A stretch of DNA of 6,629 nucleotides from contig JAISDP010000039.1 of assembly GCA_031264715.1 (NCBI GenBank), positions 1 to 6,629 of the forward strand, written 5' to 3'. How positions within the stretch are numbered: position 1 is the stretch's first letter; each line of letters opens with the position of its first letter. Source of the DNA: Bacteroidales bacterium (GTDB lineage: Bacteria; Bacteroidota; Bacteroidia; Bacteroidales; UBA4181). A program made the position numbers and the translations under genes. The notes beneath the pieces are model-generated. The model ran no database searches. It was not told the DNA's origin and saw only the letters and a program-made list of their open reading frames with translations. Positions 1-5,492 of the stretch are shown one piece after another.

Positions 1-146
1 ATTGGTCAAAAAATGTCGACAATATGTGACCATTGACGTTGCATTAGCCAAAAAATGTCGACAATATGTGACCATTAACGTTGCATTGGCCATATCCTGC
101 GTGCATTTTTTAACCATTACTATTGTAATGGTCAGAAAATGCCGAC
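1..146. repeat. 42-bp tandem repeat array, open at the left edge
   Basis: Two nearly identical 42-bp units lie at 5-46 and 47-88, differing at only three positions (6/48, 35/77, 46/88). A diverged third unit (89-130) keeps the same register with a little over half of its bases matching. The start of a fourth (131-146, matching 5-20 at 14 of 16 bases) lies exactly 126 bp, or three periods, from the first. Each good unit carries the palindrome TGTCGACA (14-21, 56-63) and the element TGACCATT. In the first unit TGGTCA (3-8) and TGACCA (27-32) also form an inverted pair. The units are contiguous with no spacers, so this is not a CRISPR array. The first unit touches the window edge, so the array may be longer. 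Function unknown; an intergenic repeat is the simplest reading. Confidence 0.85.
103..142. repeat. Imperfect palindrome, 18-bp arms and 4-nt loop, inside the array
   Basis: Arms at 103-120 and 125-142 are complementary at 16 of 18 positions around the loop TATT; one of the two exceptions would be a G-T wobble. The palindrome spans the end of diverged repeat unit 3 and the start of unit 4, so it belongs to the repeat family and is not a separate terminator: no T-run follows either arm. It could form a hairpin in RNA from either strand or a cruciform in DNA. Confidence 0.75.
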
Positions 147-207
147 ATTCTACTGCCGTCGACAGGGTGACGCTCAGCATCAATTCGTGCGAGCCGTATT
201 TGACCCT

Positions 208-223
208 GACGCCGGCAGGCGTC
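208..223. repeat. GC-rich hairpin, 6-bp stem
   Basis: GACGCC (208-213) and GGCGTC (218-223) pair perfectly around GGCA. No T-run follows on either side, so it does not look like an intrinsic terminator. It lies 11 bp before a second, stronger GC-rich hairpin, and the pair probably forms one intergenic palindromic element. Confidence 0.55.
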
Positions 224-234
224 TGATTTGGATA

Positions 235-266
235 ACCCCGGGCAAGCCGCAGGCACAGCCCGGGGT
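235..266. repeat. GC-rich hairpin, 9-bp perfect stem, REP-like
   Basis: ACCCCGGGC (235-243) pairs perfectly with GCCCGGGGT (258-266) around a 14-nt loop. The neighbouring sequence is much less GC-rich, and no T-run follows. Short CCCGGGC...GCCCGGG palindromes between genes are a common form of dispersed intergenic repeat in bacteria; assigning this one to such a family is inference, since only one copy is visible here. Confidence 0.55.
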
Positions 267-435
267 AGAGCCAACGTCCCTCTCCCGTCTGAACTGCGAA
301 GCATATTTTTACCGGACAGCAGTAAATTTGAAATTAAATTTATTTCATTCATTTTTTTTGGCGGCGCTATAATTTTTGATCGTTACATAATGGCGGTTTC
401 GAGCCTGTCAGCCGCATCGCCATCGGAAATTAGTT

Positions 436-545
436 GCCGCAAATTTTGTATTCCGCACGGCAAATTTTTCATGGCTTTTTCGTTCAGGCATATCAAAATA
501 TATCTTATTGTTCGTAAATAGAATAATTTAGTGTAAATTTGCGGC
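436..545. repeat. 11-bp perfect inverted repeat upstream of uppP
   Basis: GCCGCAAATTT (436-446) is the exact reverse complement of AAATTTGCGGC (535-545). The right arm covers most of the TAAATTTG promoter box of uppP. A partly similar sequence (CGGCAAATTTTT) starts at 458. The arms are 88 bp apart, which is too far for a simple hairpin. A paired protein-binding site or chance in AT-rich DNA are both possible. Confidence 0.4.
508..541 (+). promoter_or_regulatory. Predicted Bacteroidota-type promoter of uppP
   Basis: TAAATTTG at 534-541 matches the Bacteroidota -7 consensus TAnnTTTG. A TTG at 508-510 could serve as the -33 element, but its 23-bp spacing is slightly longer than the usual 19-21. 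Transcription would start around 546-550, giving a leader of only about 12-16 nt before the ATG at 562. The promoter would drive uppP, truB and probably queA. Confidence 0.6.
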
Positions 546-561
546 GTTTAAAATTTAAACC

Positions 562-1365
562 ATGAGTTGGATTGAAGCCCTTATTCTGGGTCTTGTGCAA
601 GGTTTGACCGAATTTTTACCTGTAAGCAGCAGCGGACATTTGATTATCGGGAAAGACCTGTTGGGAATACGCGTAAATCCTGATGCACAGACTACCTTCG
701 AAGTGCTGGTGCATTTCGCCACGGTGTTGAGCACGATCGTCGTTTTCAGGGACGAGATATGGAAACTGTTTCAAGGCCTGTTCAAATTCCGGATGAACGA
801 GGAAACACAATACATCGCCAAAATCTGTATTTCAATGATCCCGGTGCTCGTTGTCGGGCTTTTTTTCCAAGAGCAGGTGGAAGCGATCTTCGGCGAAGGC
901 GTGGTTTTGGTGGGTTTTATGTTGCTGGTAACGGCTGTCCTGCTCACGCTAACGCATTTTGTTACCTTCAAGCAGCGGAAGGAAATATCGTACCTCCATG
1001 CGTTCATTATTGGCGTCAGCCAGGCGATTGCCGTACTCCCGGGACTATCGCGGTCGGGCGCCACCATATCCGCCGGCCTGTTGCTGGGAAACAGAAAGGA
1101 AGACGTTGCGCGGTTCTCTTTCCTGATGGTATTGGCGCCCATACTGGGCAAATCTTTCCTGTGCATCATCGGTGGCGATTTTTCGCCGAAAGTTTCAGGG
1201 ATCCCCATGCCGGCAATGATCGCAGGCTTTCTGTCCGCATTCTTTTCAGGATTATTTGCCTGTAAGGTAATGATTGCCATTGTAAAACGGAGTAAATTGT
1301 TTTACTTTGCCCTTTATTGCGCCATCGTTGGAGCAGCCATACTTCTTTGGAAATTATTCATATAA
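562..1365 (+). CDS. uppP: Undecaprenyl-diphosphate phosphatase (UppP/BacA family)
   Basis: This integral membrane enzyme removes one phosphate from undecaprenyl diphosphate, regenerating the lipid carrier for peptidoglycan and other surface polymers; overexpression of family members gives bacitracin resistance. The 267-residue length is normal. The first family motif is at residues 13-26 (QGLTEFLPVSSSGH), with E17, S23 and H26 in the positions of the known active-site residues. The second is at 160-168 (PGLSRSGAT), with the catalytic arginine at R164. Hydrophobic stretches around 46-62, 87-102, 113-133, 145-159, 185-204, 217-241 and 247-265 fit a multi-pass protein. The residue opening the first motif is glutamine (Q13) where E. 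coli has glutamate; I recall this in many homologues. The ATG at 562 closely follows a promoter-like box and lacks a clear Shine-Dalgarno. truB begins 3 bp after the stop. Confidence 0.96.
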   Translation: MSWIEALILGLVQGLTEFLPVSSSGHLIIGKDLLGIRVNPDAQTTFEVLVHFATVLSTIVVFRDEIWKLFQGLFKFRMNEETQYIAKICISMIPVLVVGLFFQEQVEAIFGEGVVLVGFMLLVTAVLLTLTHFVTFKQRKEISYLHAFIIGVSQAIAVLPGLSRSGATISAGLLLGNRKEDVARFSFLMVLAPILGKSFLCIIGGDFSPKVSGIPMPAMIAGFLSAFFSGLFACKVMIAIVKRSKLFYFALYCAIVGAAILLWKLFI

Positions 1366-1368
1366 AGG

Positions 1369-2103
1369 ATGCAGCAAGACGAAACGTCCATTCTGTTTCA
1401 CCCGGTCGCCTCGGCTCTGGAGAACTTTATCACGGGGCAGGTTGTTTTAATCGACAAGCCTCTGTGGTGGACTTCATTCGACGTCGTGCGGAAATGCCGT
1501 AACCTCATCACGCACAAGCTGAAGGTTAAAAAATTGAAAGTAGGCCATGCCGGTACGCTTGACCCCCTGGCCACAGGGCTGATGATCGTTTGCACCGGTA
1601 AAGCCACCAAGCGCATTAACGAATGGATGGACGCCGACAAGGAATATGTGGCCACCATCGAACTGGGGCGGACAACACCTTCGTTCGACCTCGAAACCGA
1701 AACCGATGCCACGTTTCCCACGGAACACATCACCCGCGAATCGTTCGAAGCATCGCTGCAGGCCTTTCTCGGCGAAACGCAACAGGCGCCGCCGTTATTT
1801 TCGGCAAAGAATGTACAGGGGAAACGGGCTTATACCTTTGCGCGGAAAGGTTCGGATATCGAATTGCCTGCTCAGCCTGTAGTTATCGACGAGTTGGAGA
1901 TTATTCGGTTCGACTTGCCTGTTGTAGAAATACGGATGCGTTGCAGCAAGGGCACTTACGTGAGGGCTTTTGCACGCGACCTCGGCCTGGCAAACCAAAG
2001 CGGCGCATGTCTGACAGGGCTCCGGAGGACAGCCATCGGCGCATCCCGCGTCGAAAAAGCCATGTCGCCCGAATTGTTCGAGCAAATAATTTCAAAGATA
2101 TAA
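1369..2103 (+). CDS. truB: tRNA pseudouridine(55) synthase TruB
   Basis: The enzyme converts U55 in the T-loop of most elongator tRNAs to pseudouridine in the cytoplasm. The catalytic motif GHAGTLDPLATG is at residues 59-70, with D65 as the nucleophilic aspartate. The conserved tyrosine motif KEYVATIELG follows at 91-100 (Y93). The family segment QAPPLFSAKNVQGKRAYTFA is at 139-158, and YVRAFARDLG at 197-206 carries the conserved arginine R199. At 244 residues it is shorter than the 314-residue E. coli protein: it ends after the catalytic core with little room for the C-terminal PUA-like domain, which I recall as usual for Bacteroidota. Residues 1-20 precede the normal TruB start (GQVVLIDKP, 23-31). 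The ATG at 1369 is only 3 bp after the uppP stop, so the two are almost certainly cotranscribed and perhaps translationally coupled. Confidence 0.96.
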   Translation: MQQDETSILFHPVASALENFITGQVVLIDKPLWWTSFDVVRKCRNLITHKLKVKKLKVGHAGTLDPLATGLMIVCTGKATKRINEWMDADKEYVATIELGRTTPSFDLETETDATFPTEHITRESFEASLQAFLGETQQAPPLFSAKNVQGKRAYTFARKGSDIELPAQPVVIDELEIIRFDLPVVEIRMRCSKGTYVRAFARDLGLANQSGACLTGLRRTAIGASRVEKAMSPELFEQIISKI

Positions 2104-2156
2104 AATCGCAACCTGAATTTTTCATACACCATAAAAACCATAACCAATAAGTAATC

Positions 2157-3206
2157 ATGAGACTTTCGCAGTACAAATTCCATCTTCCGCCGGATCTTAT
2201 TGCCAAGTTTCCGGCGCCGGCCCGGGACGAATCACGCCTGATGGTGATCAACCGCAAGTTCGATCACATCGAGCACCGCCTTTTTAAGGATATTATCGAC
2301 TATTTCAACGAGGGCGATGTGATGGTTTTTAACAACACCAGGGTATTTCCTGCCCGCCTGTACGGTAACAAGGAAAAAACCGGCGCGCAGATCGAGGTTT
2401 TCCTCTTGCGCGAACTGAATCCCGAACAACGCCTTTGGGACGTGCTGGTCGATCCCGCACGCAAGATCCGTATCGGCAACAAGCTCTATTTCGGCGACAA
2501 CGATAACCTGGTGGCCGAAGTGATCGACAACACCACCTCGCGTGGGCGCACCCTGCGCTTCCTGTTCGACGGCAGTTACGATGACTTCAAAAGCACGCTT
2601 TTTGCGCTGGGAGAAACCCCGTTGCCGAAATTCATCAAGCGCGAAACAGTCCCCGAAGACAAGGATCGCTACCAGACGATATTTGCCAAGCACGAAGGCG
2701 CCGTAGCCGCGCCTGCCGCCGGACTGCATTTCAGCCGCGAACTGCTGAAGCGATTCGAGATCAAAGGCATTGACCGTACCGAAATAACACTTCACATGGG
2801 CCTTGGCAACTTCCGCAATGTAGACGTGGAAGACCTCACCAAGCACAAGATGGACTCCGAGCAGTACTCGATAACCGAGGAAGCGGCCAATATCGTGAAT
2901 GTCGCCAAGGAACGGAGATCGGAAGTATGTTCCGTGGGCGCTACCGTTTTGCGCGCCATGGAAAGCTCCGTATCAACATCGGGAATGTTGAAGCCTGCCG
3001 ATGGCTGGACCAATAAATTCATTTTCCCGCCCTACGAAGTCAACGTGCCCACCAGCGTCGTTTCCAACTTCCATCTGCCCATGTCCACCATGATGATGGC
3101 GGTATCGGCATTTAGCGGATACGAGCGGATAATAGACATATACGAGCTGGCCATCAAGGAAAAATACCGTTTCGGGCCGTATGGCGATGCCATGCTGGTT
3201 CTGTAG
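2157..3206 (+). CDS. queA: S-adenosylmethionine:tRNA ribosyltransferase-isomerase QueA
   Basis: QueA transfers and isomerises the ribose part of S-adenosylmethionine onto 7-aminomethyl-7-deazaguanine in tRNA, making epoxyqueuosine at the wobble position of GUN-anticodon tRNAs. The 349-residue length is close to the E. coli protein (356). Family landmarks occur in order: an N-terminal YKFHLPPDLIAKFPAPARDESRL segment (residues 6-28), NNTRVFPARL (59-68), GAVAAPAAGLHFS (181-193), HMGLGNFRNV (213-222), GATVLRAMES (261-270), NFHLPMSTMMM (304-314) and the C-terminal YRFGPYGDAM (337-346). The ATG at 2157 fits the usual N-terminus. It follows truB after a 53-bp gap in which I see neither a terminator nor a convincing promoter box, so read-through from uppP-truB is likely. 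Both truB and queA modify tRNA. A strong stem and T-run follow the stop. Confidence 0.96.
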   Translation: MRLSQYKFHLPPDLIAKFPAPARDESRLMVINRKFDHIEHRLFKDIIDYFNEGDVMVFNNTRVFPARLYGNKEKTGAQIEVFLLRELNPEQRLWDVLVDPARKIRIGNKLYFGDNDNLVAEVIDNTTSRGRTLRFLFDGSYDDFKSTLFALGETPLPKFIKRETVPEDKDRYQTIFAKHEGAVAAPAAGLHFSRELLKRFEIKGIDRTEITLHMGLGNFRNVDVEDLTKHKMDSEQYSITEEAANIVNVAKERRSEVCSVGATVLRAMESSVSTSGMLKPADGWTNKFIFPPYEVNVPTSVVSNFHLPMSTMMMAVSAFSGYERIIDIYELAIKEKYRFGPYGDAMLVL

Positions 3207-3252
3207 ACACCGCACAAAAAGTTTTCCACAGAAAATTGTTCGTTTCTATAAA

Positions 3253-3295
3253 CATCTTCACAAAAAGATTTTGTACTTTTGTGAAGATGCTTTTT
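3253..3295 (+). terminator. Intrinsic terminator after queA
   Basis: CATCTTCACAAAA (3253-3265) pairs perfectly over 13 bp with TTTTGTGAAGATG (3277-3289) around an 11-nt loop, followed by C and a run of five T, then GCTTT. It lies 47 bp after the queA stop and should end the uppP-truB-queA transcript. The stem is AU-rich, so efficiency may be modest. The loop and right arm overlap a promoter-like box (3274-3281), so the palindrome might also be an operator. Confidence 0.7.
3274..3281 (+). promoter_or_regulatory. Possible -7 promoter box for the lipoprotein gene
   Basis: TACTTTTG matches TAnnTTTG and lies 58 bp before the first plausible ATG at 3339. No TTG or TTTG sits at the usual 19-21 bp upstream, so the -33 part is weak or missing. 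The box lies in the loop and right arm of the terminator stem after queA. A transcript from here would start near 3286-3290 and leave out most of the stem. Confidence 0.4.
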
Positions 3296-3338
3296 GCTTT
3301 ATAGTTGTCTTTGTATCAGGTTTCATGAAGATGAACAA

Positions 3339-4394
3339 ATGAATCATAGTATGGAAAAACGGGTTTTGTTATTGCTCCTGTCGGTTGGCGTGATATGTGC
3401 CTGCTCCCAAAAGGAAACTCCCGAAAAAGGAACCGGTTACCTGACCCTGAACATCAGCCGGGGTACAAGCCTGAAGAGCGATGTTGAAATTGCAGACTTT
3501 ACTTTGCGAATTAACGACGGTCATGCCGATGCGGTTAAGGAACGTATCGCCGACCTGCCCGCAGAGATTGCCCTGCCGGTGGGGACTTACACCATCGAAG
3601 CGTATTCCCTGGAATTTTCCGGTCCGAAATACGAAACACCCTTCTATTCGGGAAAAACCACCGTTGATATAGAAGCTGGCGAAACGAAGGAAGCCTCGCT
3701 GGTTTGTTCACAGGGAAATGCCGGCGTCAAGGTTGTGTGGGCAGGCGAATTTTCGACGAAATACAGTACTTACCAGGCCCAGATTAACTGCGATGCCGGG
3801 TATCTGAACTATTCGTCCACCGAGTCGCGCACCGGTTATTTCCTTCCGGGAACAGTTTCCGTTTCCATCCTGGCCGACGGGCAGACGATCAACGGCGGTA
3901 CCATCGCGCTTGCCGCCAGGGATATGGTAACAGCTATCCTGCGGCTCAAGGAAGCGCCGGCGGGCAGCCTGTCTATCGACCTTTCCGTGGACGAGACGGT
4001 AAACAACCGCGAAGTAGAGGTAATTGTCGACCCGGAATACACGGACGTCAACAGCGAAACCAACCCGTATACCATTGCCCGGGCCATTGAACGGCAAGGC
4101 GAAAATGAAGTCTGGATTATCGGATATATCGTAGGCTCCAAACCGTCATCAGGTTACGATTACGTGAACAGCGCCGGCTGGCAGCACACCAATATCGTCC
4201 TCGCCGACGATATTGCCGAAACAAGCGATACCAACTGCATTTTTGTCGAACTTGTATCGGGAACATTCCGTAACAGCCTTAACCTTGTGGATAATGCCGG
4301 CAATTTGCACCGGCAGATCGTGATTAAAGGCAACCTGGCAGCATACCACTCCCGTTCGGGCTTGAAAAATCCGGCAGGTTTTTTTTTCAAATAA
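3339..4394 (+). CDS. Predicted lipoprotein with DUF4493-like and DUF6359-like parts
   Basis: This looks like an exported lipoprotein of unknown function. A positively charged start (MEKR, residues 5-8) and a Leu-rich stretch (9-19) lead to ICAC with the probable lipidated cysteine at C22, then SQKE, an acidic/basic tail like those of surface-exposed Bacteroidota lipoproteins. Residues 32-225 resemble DUF4493: a GYLTLNIS strand, then IADFTLRI, LPAEIALPVGTYTIEAYS, a PFYSGKTTVDIEAGE segment and VCSQGNAGVKV. Residues 242-350 resemble DUF6359 (PYTIARAI, VWIIGYIVGS, NIVLADD, LKNPAGFFFK), an OB-fold-like module as I recall. Both assignments are from memory. ATG 3339 is chosen over ATG 3351, which would give an equally good signal peptide four residues shorter; the frame extends upstream only to a TTG at 3294, in the terminator T-run. 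A T9 run (4379-4387) lies just before the stop. Confidence 0.8.
   Translation: MNHSMEKRVLLLLLSVGVICACSQKETPEKGTGYLTLNISRGTSLKSDVEIADFTLRINDGHADAVKERIADLPAEIALPVGTYTIEAYSLEFSGPKYETPFYSGKTTVDIEAGETKEASLVCSQGNAGVKVVWAGEFSTKYSTYQAQINCDAGYLNYSSTESRTGYFLPGTVSVSILADGQTINGGTIALAARDMVTAILRLKEAPAGSLSIDLSVDETVNNREVEVIVDPEYTDVNSETNPYTIARAIERQGENEVWIIGYIVGSKPSSGYDYVNSAGWQHTNIVLADDIAETSDTNCIFVELVSGTFRNSLNLVDNAGNLHRQIVIKGNLAAYHSRSGLKNPAGFFFK
4365..4387 (+). terminator. Possible weak terminator in the 3' end of the lipoprotein gene
   Basis: An A-run plus TCC (4365-4372) and GG plus T9 (4377-4387) can pair around GGCA with one T-T mismatch, ending in a nine-T run that overlaps the last codons. The GC core is only two base pairs, so a working terminator is uncertain. 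No better candidate lies between this gene and the promoter-like box at 4428. Confidence 0.25.
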
Positions 4395-4427
4395 GATAAA
4401 TTAACACCGGATTGTGTATAATTGCAT

Positions 4428-4435
4428 TATTTTTG
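4428..4435 (+). promoter_or_regulatory. Predicted -7 promoter box of the sugar-kinase cluster
   Basis: TATTTTTG followed by TGG matches TAnnTTTG. No good TTG lies 19-21 bp upstream; the nearest is at 4412-4414, which is too close. Transcription would start near 4440-4444, giving a leader of about 45 nt before the ATG at 4488. The following three genes are tightly spaced and could all be read from here. Confidence 0.5.
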
Positions 4436-4487
4436 TGGTCATATTTCCTTGGAATAAGCGCTATTTTATAAACCAATAAAATTATTA

Positions 4488-5480
4488 ATGAGAGTATTAG
4501 GAATGGGCAACGCCCTGGTCGATATGATGACCGAACTGCCCGACGATCATCTGCTGGACGAGTTTGGCTTGCAGAAAGGCAGCATGCAACTGGTCGACAA
4601 AGAATTCTCAAACCATGTGTTGGGAAAGATACAACAACTGAAAAAAAGCGAAATATCCGGCGGCTCGGCAGCCAATACCATTTGCGGCCTGGCTGCGATG
4701 GGTATCGAAACCGCATTTATCGGGAAAGTAGGTAAGGATCGGCTGGGCGAAGTATTCGAAAAAGACCTGGTACGTAATGGTATCCATCCGCTGTTGCAGT
4801 ACAGTGGCAATGAAACCGGCCTTGCCCTGGCGCTGGTAAGCCCCGACAGCGAACGTACTTTTGCCACACACCTGGGCGCCGCTGTGGAACTGGAGCCTGA
4901 TGATCTCACTTCCGACATGTTCCAGGGCTACACGCATTTTTACATCGAAGGCTACCTGGTGCAGCATCACGAACTGATCAGGCGCGCCGTGGAACTGGCT
5001 AAGGAAAACAGTTTAGATGTGATCCTCGACCTGGCAAGTTTCAATGTGGTGGCCGACAACCTCGACTTCCTGCATTTCCTGGTGAAGGAATATGCCGACG
5101 TGGTGTTTGCCAATGCCGACGAAGCCCGCACATTTACCGGCGGCAAGAAACCGGAAGACGCTTTGGAAGAAATTGCCGAAGATTGCTGGATTGCCGTGGT
5201 GAAAACCGGCAAAAACGGTTCGTTGATCCAGAACGGGCGGCAGGTATACCGCGTTCCGGCCTCCAGGGTGAATTGCATCGACACCACAGGCGCCGGCGAT
5301 TTATACGCATCCGGGTTCCTTTACGGGATGCTCAACGACCTGGACTTGCCCCTTTGCGGCGAAATAGGCTCCATCCTCGCCGGGAAGGTAATTGAAGTCA
5401 TCGGAGCGCGGATACCCGATGCAACGTGGCCCGAAATAAAAGACCGCGTCAAAAAAGTTATATACAAACAAATCGGATAA
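4488..5480 (+). CDS. PfkB-family carbohydrate kinase, probable adenosine kinase
   Basis: PfkB (ribokinase) family enzymes phosphorylate a sugar or nucleoside hydroxyl with ATP. The N-terminus MRVLGMGNALVDMM fits the family's first strand and the substrate-contacting aspartate region. The glycine-rich motif GGSAANT is at 58-64 and continues into GLAAMG. NADE (209-212) matches the conserved NxxE motif involved in Mg/phosphate handling, and VKTGKNGSLI (238-247) leads to the C-terminal signature DTTGAGDLYASGF (265-277), with D271 as the predicted catalytic base. The 330-residue length suits adenosine-kinase-like members, and I recall Bacteroidota relatives annotated this way. Substrate cannot be proven from sequence; another nucleoside or sugar remains possible. 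The ATG at 4488 has an A/T-rich leader without a Shine-Dalgarno. The phosphodiesterase gene starts 12 bp after the stop. Confidence 0.9.
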   Translation: MRVLGMGNALVDMMTELPDDHLLDEFGLQKGSMQLVDKEFSNHVLGKIQQLKKSEISGGSAANTICGLAAMGIETAFIGKVGKDRLGEVFEKDLVRNGIHPLLQYSGNETGLALALVSPDSERTFATHLGAAVELEPDDLTSDMFQGYTHFYIEGYLVQHHELIRRAVELAKENSLDVILDLASFNVVADNLDFLHFLVKEYADVVFANADEARTFTGGKKPEDALEEIAEDCWIAVVKTGKNGSLIQNGRQVYRVPASRVNCIDTTGAGDLYASGFLYGMLNDLDLPLCGEIGSILAGKVIEVIGARIPDATWPEIKDRVKKVIYKQIG

Positions 5481-5492
5481 ACCTTCATCCGT

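Larger units (their letters stand above)
147..507. other. Non-coding intergenic region upstream of uppP
   Basis: I see no convincing gene here. The longest + reading frame (97 codons, 228-521) crosses the GC-rich hairpin and then AT-rich DNA, and its product has no recognisable domain or protein-like composition. The left part holds the two hairpins. The part from about 300 onward is AT-rich, with a TAAATTTG box at 323-330 that lacks a convincing upstream TTG element, and the left arm of an 11-bp inverted repeat (436-446). No tRNA or riboswitch fold was recognised. Confidence 0.6.

Noticed and set aside
1..146. CRISPR array
   Set aside because: The 42-bp units are directly contiguous, with no unique spacers between them, and no cas genes are present.
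2..226. + strand 74-codon gene over the repeats
   Set aside because: Its non-ATG start sits at the window edge, the second half crosses a GC-rich hairpin in non-coding DNA, and the peptide resembles no known family. Kept only as part of the repeat finding.
323..330. TAAATTTG as a promoter in the spacer
   Set aside because: It matches the -7 consensus, but no -33 element lies at a suitable distance and no gene starts nearby; the box at 534-541 is better placed.
110..352. - strand 80-codon gene
   Set aside because: It overlaps both hairpins and the palindrome, its sequence shows no recognisable domain, and no promoter or start context supports it.
228..521. + strand 97-codon gene before uppP
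   Set aside because: Composition changes sharply from GC-rich hairpin to AT-rich spacer, there is no domain, and it would run almost into the uppP promoter.
771..1280. - strand 169-codon frame inside uppP
   Set aside because: It is an antisense shadow of a strongly conserved membrane-protein gene, with no family features of its own.
2232..2846. - strand 204-codon frame inside queA
   Set aside because: Long, but antisense to a clear QueA with all family motifs, and without a recognisable product.
3294..3338. TTG start giving a longer lipoprotein
   Set aside because: The added residues come from the terminator T-run and leader and would bury the signal peptide; the ATGs at 3339 or 3351 place it correctly.
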